Shown here: piece after piece, positions 47,954-55,112 of the stretch
How the letters are laid out: each line of letters opens with the position of its first letter
How positions within the stretch are numbered: the stretch's first letter is position 1
DNA from: Acidobacteriota bacterium
Lineage (GTDB): Bacteria; Acidobacteriota; Terriglobia; Bryobacterales; Bryobacteraceae
NCBI GenBank assembly: GCA_016870995.1
Contig: VFZU01000009.1
Location: 1-64,000, forward strand
DNA: 64,000 bases
Direction of reading: 5' to 3'
The notes under the pieces: model-generated
Seen by the model: only the letters and a program-made list of their open reading frames with translations
What the model was told of the DNA's origin: nothing
The model's database searches: none
Made by a program: the position numbers and the translations under genes

Positions 47954-48424
47954 ATGCTACGCACTTTGGCACTCCTCTGCTGCCTGCTTCCCTTGCAAGC
48001 GGCCACAATCATTCTGGTACGCCACGCAGAGAAAGCAGGCCCGACTGGCGACGTTCCGCTCAATGACGCAGGTCATCAGCGCGCCGCCCTGTTGGCCAGA
48101 ATGCTGCGCGACACCCGCTTCACAGCGATTTATACGACCGAGCTGCAGCGCACCCGCCAAACAGCACAGCCGATCGCTCAAGCACAATCGATTACGCCCA
48201 CAGTGATTGCGGCCAAAGATACGGAAGCGCTCCTCACGGCTCTCAAGTCCGCGCGCCCCACCGATACGATTTTGGTGGTCTCCCATTCGAATGTAGTGCC
48301 CACAATCGCCGAGCGGCTCGCCACCAAGATCGCGCCTTTGGACGACACCGACTACTCACGCCTCATCGTCATCAATACTCACGCCAGCCCGGCCACGCTT
48401 GTGACCCTGCGATTCGGAGATTGA
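47954..48424 (+). CDS. secreted histidine-phosphatase-superfamily protein (SixA-like)
   Basis: A 156-residue protein with a signal peptide (MLRTLALLCCLLPLQA), followed by the catalytic motif ILVRHAEKAG (Arg23-His24) and the second histidine in VVSHSNVVP. Size and motifs resemble SixA-type phosphohistidine phosphatases, except that the leader would place it outside the cytoplasm, where phosphate-ester hydrolysis is more plausible. A TTG six bases upstream overlaps the cysK stop and is another possible start. It is the third gene of the Rrf2-cysK cluster, and its TGA overlaps the start of the U32 gene by one base. Confidence 0.87.
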   Translation: MLRTLALLCCLLPLQAATIILVRHAEKAGPTGDVPLNDAGHQRAALLARMLRDTRFTAIYTTELQRTRQTAQPIAQAQSITPTVIAAKDTEALLTALKSARPTDTILVVSHSNVVPTIAERLATKIAPLDDTDYSRLIVINTHASPATLVTLRFGD

Positions 48425-50850
48425 TGCGCAAGCCAGAGATCATGAGCCCGGCCGGCCATTGGCCGCAGCTCAAGGCAGCGATTGAAGCCGGTGCCGACAG
48501 TGTTTATTTCGGCCTCACTCATTTCACAGCTCGTGCCAAGGTAGGCTTCTCGCTCGAAGAACTCCCCGAGGCCATCCGTTCCCTGCACCGGCGCGGCGTC
48601 AAAGGCTACGTCACCTTCAACACATTGGTCTTCGACAACGAGCTAACCGAAGCCGCCCGAGCCATTGAAGCCATCGCCCAATCCGGTGCTGACGCCATCA
48701 TCGTTCAAGACCTCGGCGTCTGTTCTCTGGTGCAGCAGATCGCGCCGGATCTCGAGATCCACGCGAGCACGCAGATGAGCATCACCAATTCGGATGGGGT
48801 ACGACTCGCCCAGCGTCTTGGCGCCAGGCGCGTCAATCTGGCCCGTGAACTCTCTCTCGAAGAAATTGCCACGATCCGCCGCGAAACCGATTGCGAACTC
48901 GAAATCTTCGTCCATGGCGCACTCTGCGTTGCCTATAGCGGCCAGTGCTTCAGCTCCGAGGCCTGGGGCGGCCGCAGCGCCAATCGCGGCCAATGCGCAC
49001 AGGCTTGCCGTTTGCCCTACCATCTCATCGTCGACGATCGATTTCACCCTCTCGAAGATGCACGATACCTGCTCAGCCCCGGCGACCTCTACACGCTGGA
49101 GTGGATCCCCAAGCTGATCCCGCTCGGCATTTCCTCGCTCAAGATCGAAGGCCGCTACAAGGATGCCGAATACGTCGCCCTAACCACCGCCGCCTATCGC
49201 AAGGCGGTGGATAGCTACTTTGAAGTCACGCCGCTCGATCGAAGTCATTTGGAGCAGGTTTACTCGCGCGGCCTTGGGCCCTACTTTCTGAGTGGAACCA
49301 ATCATCAGACGGTAGTCGAAGGCCGCGGCCCTCGTCATCGCGGCGTTCTGATGGGTCGCGTCAAAGAACTCCGCAACGATGCCGTCCGCGTCGAGCTGAA
49401 CGACACGCACCAACTGGCTCCTCTGAAGCCCGGCGACGGCATCGTCTTCGATGCCGCCGATTGGCGCAGCCCGCAAGAAAGAGAAGAAGGCGGCCGCATC
49501 TATACGGTGAAGCCGATCCAGAAGAACATCGTCGACCTGGGCTTCGCCAACCAGTCTGTCAACCATCAGCGCATCCGCGTAGGCGACCTTCTCTGGCGCA
49601 CCTCAGACCCCAACACCGACAAACTCGCCAAGCCTTTCACCGAAGCCACTCAGCCGGTCTACCGCCGCCCTATCGACATCGAGGTTCAAGCCATCGTCGG
49701 CCAACCGCTGACCATCCACTTCGGCCCCATCAGAGTTGTTTCGCCGCAACTGCTCGACGCCGCCGAGCGCCAGGGCCTCACAGAGGAAACGCTGCGAGAT
49801 CAGCTCAGCCGCCTTGGCAATACGCCCTACCGCCTTGGCTCGCTCACAGCCACCATTGAGGGCAATCCCTTCGTCCCTGTTTCTCTGCTCAACCAACTCC
49901 GCCGCCAGGCGACAGATCTACTGGAGCAACAGGCTTCCACGATCCAACCCAAGCCCACCCAACACTGGAGTCTTTCCGCAACTCAGCCCACAGAAGCCAA
50001 GCCAAAGCCATTTGAATTACACCTTCTCATTCGTGCCGCCAGGCACCTTGACGCCGCCATCGCGGCCCGGCCCGCCAGCATCACGCTCGACTATCTCGAT
50101 CTTTACGGGCTCTGGCCTTCGCTTGAAAAGCTGAAGGCCTCCGGCATTCCCGCCCGCGTGGCAAGCCCGCGCATCCTCAAGCCGGGCGAAGACAAGATGG
50201 CGGAGTTCCTCGCCAAGCTCAACTGCGGCCTGCTGATTCGTTCCGCCGGATTGCTCGATAAACTCAGGGGCCACCCGGATCTAACAGGCGACTTCAGCCT
50301 CAATGCCGCCAACGCCATCACCGCGCGTATGCTGCTCGACATGGGCCTCACGCGCCTCACGCCCACGCACGACTTGAATGCCAGGCAGATCGAAGCCATC
50401 GCCACCGAGACCGATCCCGCTCGAATCGAAGTGGTCGCCTACCAGCACTTGCCCGTGTTCCACACCGAACACTGCGTCTTCTGCCGCTTCCTGTCGAATG
50501 GCACCAGCTACCTCGATTGCGGCCGCCCTTGCGAAGAGCACGAGATTTCGCTCGAAGACGAACAAGGCCGCCGCCATCCCGTCGTTGCCGATGCGGGCTG
50601 CCGCAATACGGTCTTCGGGGCCCAGGCTCAGCACGCCGCCGCACACTTGCAACAGTGGCAGCGAGGAGGGATCCACCACTTAAGAATTGAGTTCGTTCAC
50701 GAAACCGGCGATCAAGTCCGCGACATCGTCCAGGCCTTCCAGCATCACCCCTACGACCTCGAACCCCGCCTCAAACGCCTCGCCCCCGAAGGCCTCACCG
50801 AAGGCAGCCTCTTCACGCCAAAATCAGATCCGGTCTTCCGCATCCTCTAG
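48424..50850 (+). CDS. rlhA: U32-family protein, RlhA-like (23S rRNA C2501 hydroxylation type)
   Basis: An 808-residue U32 peptidase-family protein. The U32 core is residues 1-300 with the four-cysteine motif Cys168, Cys175, Cys191 and Cys195 (VHGALCVAYSGQC, then RGQCAQACRLP), expected to bind an iron-sulfur cluster, as in the UbiU/RlhA group. The long C-terminal part (DUF3656-like) contains further segments FHTEHCVFCRFL and LDCGRPC. In E. coli the RlhA member of this family hydroxylates 23S rRNA; protease activity is not established for it. It is the last gene of the Rrf2-cysK run. A degenerate copy of its 3' end lies at 53327-53552. Confidence 0.88.
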   Translation: MRKPEIMSPAGHWPQLKAAIEAGADSVYFGLTHFTARAKVGFSLEELPEAIRSLHRRGVKGYVTFNTLVFDNELTEAARAIEAIAQSGADAIIVQDLGVCSLVQQIAPDLEIHASTQMSITNSDGVRLAQRLGARRVNLARELSLEEIATIRRETDCELEIFVHGALCVAYSGQCFSSEAWGGRSANRGQCAQACRLPYHLIVDDRFHPLEDARYLLSPGDLYTLEWIPKLIPLGISSLKIEGRYKDAEYVALTTAAYRKAVDSYFEVTPLDRSHLEQVYSRGLGPYFLSGTNHQTVVEGRGPRHRGVLMGRVKELRNDAVRVELNDTHQLAPLKPGDGIVFDAADWRSPQEREEGGRIYTVKPIQKNIVDLGFANQSVNHQRIRVGDLLWRTSDPNTDKLAKPFTEATQPVYRRPIDIEVQAIVGQPLTIHFGPIRVVSPQLLDAAERQGLTEETLRDQLSRLGNTPYRLGSLTATIEGNPFVPVSLLNQLRRQATDLLEQQASTIQPKPTQHWSLSATQPTEAKPKPFELHLLIRAARHLDAAIAARPASITLDYLDLYGLWPSLEKLKASGIPARVASPRILKPGEDKMAEFLAKLNCGLLIRSAGLLDKLRGHPDLTGDFSLNAANAITARMLLDMGLTRLTPTHDLNARQIEAIATETDPARIEVVAYQHLPVFHTEHCVFCRFLSNGTSYLDCGRPCEEHEISLEDEQGRRHPVVADAGCRNTVFGAQAQHAAAHLQQWQRGGIHHLRIEFVHETGDQVRDIVQAFQHHPYDLEPRLKRLAPEGLTEGSLFTPKSDPVFRIL

Positions 50851-51213
50851 GCAAACGCACCAGCAGCGATCCTGGCGCAGTCCCCTCTGAATCTTGAAAG
50901 AGATCTTCAAACCCGGCGCCACCTTCAGTTGCTTCTTCTCAAACGCCGCTCAGCTACCAGCAACAACTCCTCCACTGCCTCGACTCAAACGCTACCCGAT
51001 AGCTCCCCCTTCAACCGTTGCCTCTGCAAATCCTCGGCCACCATAAGCCCCATCCCCGTCGAATCCACTGCCATCGTCACGTGATCCTCCTTCGCCACCA
51101 AGGTTTCGCCGGCTCGCGCACACCGCCCCCTTCCCAAACCCAACTGCACGCTTTGACCCAGCGAGGGGAAGTAATAGGATCGTGTGTGCGGAAATAGGAG
51201 AAAGGTCAAGGCG

Positions 51214-51268
51214 AAGGAGATCTGCGATCCAAATCCCCTAGACATTTCGATTGACAAGAGGCAGCCGC
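51214..51268. repeat. dispersed repeat C, copy 1 (55 bp)
   Basis: Matches 54,980-55,034 at 44 or so of 55 positions, without gaps, starting AAGGAGATCTGCGATC and ending AGAGGCAGC plus three bases. Both copies sit in noncoding DNA. The plus-strand reading (KEICDRNLRGIW in the other copy) suggests a coding origin. Confidence 0.7.
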
Positions 51269-51337
51269 CTCATGGAAGGCTGTCCCCCTTTCTTGCTTAA
51301 CTGGAATGGCAAATAGGAGCAGGAACCATCAGATAGC

Positions 51338-51413
51338 AAGCTCATCATCGACGCCAACCACAACAACATCCATCTCCTCCTAGCTGCCTCCTGCGCCGTC
51401 AAGCTCGAAGTGG
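51338..51413. repeat. dispersed repeat D, copy 1 (76 bp)
   Basis: An ungapped 76-base match, at roughly 70 percent identity, to 52,462-52,537. It shares AACATCCATCTCCT and a reading KL(I/V)I-x-A-x-x-x-NIHLL on the plus strand, so both are probably remnants of the same coding sequence. Confidence 0.65.
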
Positions 51414-51456
51414 GCAAACGGACTGCAACTATCCCGCAGCAAAAGTGACCCACAAA

Positions 51457-52086
51457 TCACGATTCCAAAAGATCAGCCACAAGAGCCTCGAACTTGGGCA
51501 GGTAGAAGCCATTGGAGATCAGAGCTAACTTCTGGCGGTATGTCTCGACTAGCTCAGAGTACTTTGGTCGTCCAACCAATTGCGCCACGATCACGCCATG
51601 AGCTGAACGCAGATAATCCATAGCGTAGTGAACGCATTCTCCTTCAGGATTCTCATTCAACGTTCTATCGATCTCGGACAACTCTGAATGCCGCTCCAAG
51701 TAGGGCAAAACGATACCGATAAAGTCGGCCTCGATCTGAGTACGCACCACACTCACGTCATCAAGACCACTCAGCACGTACTCGAATTTCGACGAATCAC
51801 CCATATGGCTCTGCACCGACAGCGAGAGCGTAGGCGTGTCAGATTGATAATTGCTCTCGAAGCCCGAAGTCCTGTGGAAGATATTCTCAACGGCGTCCAC
51901 TCGCAAACCTATTGCAGGTTTCACATGTAGGTTCTCGTAGACCGTGAAATCAAGAACAAACCACCACGCCCCACTTTCAACCCGCTTTGCAAATCGCTCT
52001 TTGCTCTTCTGCAACTTAAATCCGCTCTTCTCCATCCTTGGCTGAAGAGCGGTGAGCAGTTCAATCTTAAGGTCTTTGATTTTCAT
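51457..52086 (-). CDS. hypothetical protein, 209 residues
   Basis: The product starts MKIKDLKIELLTALQPRMEK and is a soluble alpha/beta protein without a signal peptide or membrane segment. AWWFVLDFTVYENLHVKPAI suggests a DUF4304-like beta sheet, and the C-terminus (RQKLALISNGFYLPKFEAL) is helical. I do not recognise a specific family. The start ATG is preceded by GGAG-like purines in CTTCTCC (plus strand). It is an isolated gene inside the repeat mosaic, which could mean horizontal acquisition, or that it belongs to a class of stand-alone immunity or accessory genes. Confidence 0.65.
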   Translation of the reverse strand: MKIKDLKIELLTALQPRMEKSGFKLQKSKERFAKRVESGAWWFVLDFTVYENLHVKPAIGLRVDAVENIFHRTSGFESNYQSDTPTLSLSVQSHMGDSSKFEYVLSGLDDVSVVRTQIEADFIGIVLPYLERHSELSEIDRTLNENPEGECVHYAMDYLRSAHGVIVAQLVGRPKYSELVETYRQKLALISNGFYLPKFEALVADLLES

Positions 52087-52098
52087 TCTGGAGAAGGG

Positions 52099-52215
52099 AG
52101 AAGGGGACAGCCTGCCACGTCACAGCCTGCTTTTCAAAAAACCGCACGCGTCAGCAAACCGCCATACGCTGATCATACTTCGCCCACTTGGCCAACTGCT
52201 GATTCAATTCGGCCA
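52099..52215. repeat. dispersed repeat E, copy 1 (117 bp)
   Basis: Ungapped match at about 90 percent identity to 53,216-53,332. It includes the last codons of a minus-strand frame (QQLAKWAKYDQRMAV, then a TGA in both copies) plus about 60 bases of its 3' flank. Confidence 0.85.
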
Positions 52216-52461
52216 CAAACTCTTTTGACCCAAATGTCTGCCTGAATCGGCCGCCCTCCTTAAGTCCTATCGAAGGGGTTCTCCCGCCTACTGGTAAACC
52301 GGATCTACCCAGAATCCCTCGCCTCTCAGTGCTCCCCAGAAATCCATGTCCAATAGTCGACTGAACGATGCAAATTTCTCATTCATTCGCCTGGGACGCG
52401 TCAGGCTGTTCCCAGTTTGATCGGCGCTCACGAAAACTCGGACTAGTCTAACGGCAAGCTA

Positions 52462-52537
52462 AAGCTAGTCATCGGCGCCAGCCCCGGCAACATCCATCTC
52501 CTGCAAGGCGCCTTCTATGCGGTCAAGCCGGAAGTGG
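52462..52537. repeat. dispersed repeat D, copy 2 (76 bp)
   Basis: Partner of 51,338-51,413. Here the plus-strand reading is KLVIGASPGNIHLLQGAF, ending soon afterwards without a complete gene. Confidence 0.65.
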
Positions 52538-52670
52538 TGCGGCGGGCTAGGTTCAATGCAAGTAAGTTAAGAACTTTCCCATACGGTTGTGTGGCAGGGA
52601 TGCATGGCTTTATCCAGTCTTTGAAGCGAGGTCTGTCTCTAACTGACGGGCATTGGGGCTAGGTTCTCTC

Positions 52671-53159
52671 TCAAGCGTCGCCTGGCCGAAGAACTGCCCC
52701 ATGAATCACAGGATTGAAACCCTCGGGCCACGCCGTTGTTTTGTCAAAAACCGCACCGCTCAGCTTGGGGTATTCGTAAGAGGACCAGCACATCCTTGCC
52801 CCCGAAAGATTGGCTCGATTGAAGCTCACGCCATCGAGCACGCTTCCTGAAAAATCCGCTCCTGTCAGAACAGCCTCTTCAAAATTGGCGTAGCTCATCA
52901 TCGCACCATTAAAAACGGCATCTTGGCAACTAGCACCAGCGAAGTACGCATTCATACCTCTCGCCTCGATGAACCGTGCTCCGTCTAGTTTGGCAGTTGG
53001 AAACTCAGCACTCCGCACATCAGCACGACTGAAGTTTGAGTTGGACAGATCAGCGTTGGAAAAATCGGCTCTGTGCAAGTTCTTTCCACTGAGATCGGCA
53101 CCGACCAGCGACTCAGCGGGGTATTCGACAACCTCTCCGGTCCAGCAGCGTATTTGCAT
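52671..53159 (-). CDS. pentapeptide-repeat protein
   Basis: A 162-residue protein with roughly 15 tandem A(D/N)LXX-type pentapeptides from residue 20 onward, for example GADLSGKNLHRADFSNADLS and GADFSGSVLDGVSFNRANLS. It should form a right-handed quadrilateral beta-helix. No signal peptide is present. The short length and its position in a repeat-rich accessory patch fit small stand-alone pentapeptide proteins. Some family members (Qnr, MfpA) mimic DNA and protect gyrase, but nothing in this sequence ties it to that role. The start at 53159 gives MQIRCWTGEVVEYPAESL before the repeats. Confidence 0.82.
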   Translation of the reverse strand: MQIRCWTGEVVEYPAESLVGADLSGKNLHRADFSNADLSNSNFSRADVRSAEFPTAKLDGARFIEARGMNAYFAGASCQDAVFNGAMMSYANFEEAVLTGADFSGSVLDGVSFNRANLSGARMCWSSYEYPKLSGAVFDKTTAWPEGFNPVIHGAVLRPGDA

Positions 53160-53215
53160 AAGCCTAATGGTTTTCCTTGTCCTTCGGGTCCACTTTTTTC
53201 CTCCAAAGAGCTTTC

Positions 53216-53332
53216 AGAAGGAGACAGCCCGCCACGTCATAGCCTGCTTTTCCAAAAACCGCACGCGTCAGGAAACCGCCATACGCTGATCATACTCTGC
53301 CCATTTGGCCAACTGCTGACTCAGCTTGGCCA
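53216..53332. repeat. dispersed repeat E, copy 2 (117 bp)
   Basis: Partner of 52,099-52,215. Its right end coincides within a few bases with the left end of the duplicated U32 fragment, marking a recombination junction at about 53,328-53,332. Confidence 0.85.
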
Positions 53333-53552
53333 ACACGCTGCCGCGCACTTGCAACAATGGCAGCGAGCAGGGATCCACCACTTAAGGATTGAGTTCGTTC
53401 ACGAAACCGCCGATCAAGTCCGCGACATCGTCCAGGCCTTCCAGCATCACCCTTACGACCTAGAACCCCGCCTCAAACGCTTCGCCCCAGAAGGCCTCAC
53501 CGAAGGCAGTCTCTTCACGCCAAAATCAGATCCGGTCTTCCGCATCCTCTAG
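53327..53552 (+). pseudogene. truncated duplicate of the U32 (rlhA) gene, C-terminal 74 codons
   Basis: Nearly identical to 50,626-50,850 at DNA level, encoding QHAAAHLQQWQRAGIHHLRI and on through EGLTEGSLFTPKSDPVFRIL up to the same stop. The reading frame is intact but has no start of its own. Any upstream extension passes into repeat E and the antisense of the pentapeptide gene. It is joined on the right to the VOC gene, in the same order as the degraded remnant after the original U32 gene. Confidence 0.9.
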
Positions 53553-53564
53553 ACAGGCGCACAC

Positions 53565-53939
53565 TCAACCACGCTTTTCATACTGCATCGCGCCCGCCAC
53601 ATTCCCCTCTGTGTCTTGAAAGAAGATCAACGTACCAACTCCCGGGATGGTCACTTTCGGCATAAGAATCTTGCCGCCCATCTGCTCCACCGCCGCCTGT
53701 GTGGCATCGATGTCTTCGACCCCGAAAGAACACTCCATCCCGATCATCTTCAAACCCGGTGCCAGCTCGCGCCGCTGCTGTACGGCAACCATCACGCCAG
53801 CGTCGGAACTGTTAAAGAACCCGGGCGGACCCCAAGGCGCAAACTTCCAACCGAACACGGTTTCGTAGAACTTCTTGCCCCGCTCAACATCGTCACAATT
53901 CACCGCAAAATGTGTCAGTTTGTTCTGCATGGCACTCAT
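53565..53939 (-). CDS. VOC-family (glyoxalase/bleomycin-resistance fold) protein
   Basis: A 124-residue single VOC unit pair: first half LTHFAVNCDDVERGKKFYE and FGWKFAPWGPPGFF, second half CSFGVEDIDATQAAVEQMGG, GVGTLIFFQDTEGNVAGAMQY. Glu in DTEGN is a usual metal ligand, and His in LTHFAV is the other. The start may be 53939 (MSAMQ) or 53930. It is divergent from an AraC-type regulator with a 47-base gap, so the regulator may control it. It is probably a small isomerase or resistance-fold protein; the substrate is unknown. Confidence 0.88.
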   Translation of the reverse strand: MSAMQNKLTHFAVNCDDVERGKKFYETVFGWKFAPWGPPGFFNSSDAGVMVAVQQRRELAPGLKMIGMECSFGVEDIDATQAAVEQMGGKILMPKVTIPGVGTLIFFQDTEGNVAGAMQYEKRG

Positions 53940-53986
53940 GTTTGCATGAGTTTGCAGTTGGCAGTTCTGCGATATTCTGTCAATCG

Positions 53987-54775
53987 ATGTCGAAAATACG
54001 TCACGACGGTTCCATCATCCGAACCTTTGGCGTCACGTTTCATTCCTCTCAAACGCTTCAGTACTCGGTCTTTGGTTGGGACCAATTGATCTACGCAATG
54101 GAAGGCGTGCTCGCGGTTCAGGTGAGCGAAGGCGTATGGACCCTGCCCGCCCATCGCGCACTTTGGGTTCCCGATGGCGTAGAGCATTCCATTCATATCG
54201 CTCATTCCGCATCGATGCGCTCGCTCTACTTCCGGGCCGGATCGATCCGCCACCTGCCGCGCAGATCCAGCGCTCTAAATGTATCTCCGCTGCTGCGCGA
54301 ACTCATCTCGGCATGCATTGAACTGGGAGCTCTCTCGAGCCGCAAGCCCGCCCACCGGAGACTGGCCGCCGTGATTCTGGATCAGATGAAAACGATTCCG
54401 AGCGTACCCTTGCAGTTGCTCATGCCCAAGGATCCACGCGCAGTGGCCGTGGCTGTGTACCTTCGCGGCAACCCCGCCGCGTCGCTAAGCCAGGCGGCGG
54501 CACATTCTGGCTCCAGCCTGCGCACGCTGGAGCGCCTGTTTGAAAGTGAAACGAGAATGCCCTTGGGCGCCTGGGCTCGGCGGCTACGCATTCAAGTTGC
54601 GCTTGAATTCATGGCGAGCGGATCTGCCGTCGGCGAGGCCGCGATGCGCTGCGGCTACAACAGCCCGAGCGCCTTCATCAGCATGTTCCGGCGGGAACTC
54701 GGCGTTACGCCGGGAGCCTATTTGGGCACGAGTCGACAACACACGCAAACAGCGCGTGCCCGCAAGCGATCGTGA
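53987..54775 (+). CDS. AraC-family transcriptional regulator with cupin sensor
   Basis: A 262-residue regulator. Residues 1-100 form a cupin-like sensor (LIYAMEGVLAVQVSEGVWTL, ALWVPDGVEHSI), and residues 160-250 a double helix-turn-helix AraC domain (SLSQAAAHSGSSLRTLERLF; GEAAMRCGYNSPSAFISMF). The start at 53987 is preferred, since the upstream in-frame Met lies in the divergent VOC gene. The last 13 residues (SRQHTQTARARKRS) are unlike the family and overlap an antisense PQQ-dehydrogenase remnant at 54,735-54,848, so the original C-terminus may have been replaced by recombination. Confidence 0.87.
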   Translation: MSKIRHDGSIIRTFGVTFHSSQTLQYSVFGWDQLIYAMEGVLAVQVSEGVWTLPAHRALWVPDGVEHSIHIAHSASMRSLYFRAGSIRHLPRRSSALNVSPLLRELISACIELGALSSRKPAHRRLAAVILDQMKTIPSVPLQLLMPKDPRAVAVAVYLRGNPAASLSQAAAHSGSSLRTLERLFESETRMPLGAWARRLRIQVALEFMASGSAVGEAAMRCGYNSPSAFISMFRRELGVTPGAYLGTSRQHTQTARARKRS

Positions 54776-54848
54776 TGTGCTGCTTGCCATCCGCTCCGAT
54801 GTAGCTCACCGGATTGGCGAATGCCTTGCCACCCACTGGATCCTCACA
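54735..54848 (-). pseudogene. fragment of a PQQ-dependent dehydrogenase C-terminus
   Basis: The minus strand reads EDPVGGKAFANPVSYIGADG, then KQHITIACGHALFACVV. This corresponds to the last propeller blade of PQQ-dependent alcohol/glucose dehydrogenases, where a Gly-rich strand and the pattern P-x-x-Y-x-x-x-G-K-Q-x-x-x-x-A-x-G occur before the C-terminus. There is no further upstream homology. It overlaps the AraC gene tail. Confidence 0.6.
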
Positions 54849-55112
54849 CAACAGCTTGCACGTTGTGTCATCGTGCGCGATCATATCGTCCTCTACTGTC
54901 GCGGAAGACACCAGGCTGTGGAAAGCACTCCGCTCTTGACGGCCGTCGCGCTTTGTGCAAAGCGACCAATATGGAGCCAAAGGAGATCTGCGATCGAAAT
55001 CTCCGCGGCATTTGGTCTTACGAGAGGCAGCGGCGCGGTGATAGACTCAAGTGCTCCGCGGGGATGTCGGCTGCCGACAACTTCAAGACCAAATCAAGGA
55101 GGAATCCCTTTC
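54849..55112 (+). promoter_or_regulatory. leader region of the receptor-sulfatase operon, with repeat remnant
   Basis: No gene is supported between the PQQ remnant and the receptor start. The region contains repeat C copy 2 and ends with a strong AGGAGG ribosome-binding site nine bases before the ATG at 55113. No clear -35/-10 pair could be assigned. Confidence 0.3.
54980..55034. repeat. dispersed repeat C, copy 2 (55 bp)
   Basis: Partner of 51,214-51,268. It lies in the leader region of the receptor-sulfatase pair. Confidence 0.7.

Larger units (their letters stand above)
50851..51456. other. decayed intergenic mosaic downstream of the U32 gene
   Basis: No complete gene is supported. Segments match DNA elsewhere in the window. 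50,864-50,930 resembles two non-adjacent parts of the VOC gene at 53,565-53,939, joined by a deletion (TCCCCTCTG...CTTGAAAGA, then ATCTTCAAACCCGG). 51,214-51,268 matches 54,980-55,034, and 51,338-51,413 matches 52,462-52,537. A minus-strand reading near 51,000-51,130 (GETLVAKEDHVTMAVD) looks like a coding remnant of unknown origin. Confidence 0.6.
52087..52670. other. low-coding mosaic region between hypothetical and pentapeptide genes
   Basis: It holds repeat E copy 1 (52,099-52,215) and repeat D copy 2 (52,462-52,537). On the minus strand two truncated coding tails can be read: one ending QQLAKWAKYDQRMAVC before TGA at about 52,155, continuous upstream with GLKEGGRFRQTFGSKEF, and a 32-codon frame at 52,288-52,386 (MNEKFASFSRLLDMDFWG). 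Neither belongs to a family I recognise. The region reads as leftover 3' ends of lost genes. Confidence 0.5.

Noticed and set aside
50851-52670. CRISPR array or tandem satellite in the repeat-rich zone
   Set aside because: Repeats occur as isolated pairs of different lengths with irregular spacing; there is no array of regularly spaced units.
52671-53159. Qnr/MfpA-like gyrase-protecting pentapeptide protein
   Set aside because: The repeat fold alone does not show gyrase binding; the length and lack of the usual loops or dimerisation helix give no support.
53073-53552. 159-codon frame joining antisense pentapeptide DNA to the U32 tail
   Set aside because: Only the last 74 codons are homologous to a real protein; the upstream part is antisense and repeat-derived, so this is a chance fusion in a duplicated fragment.
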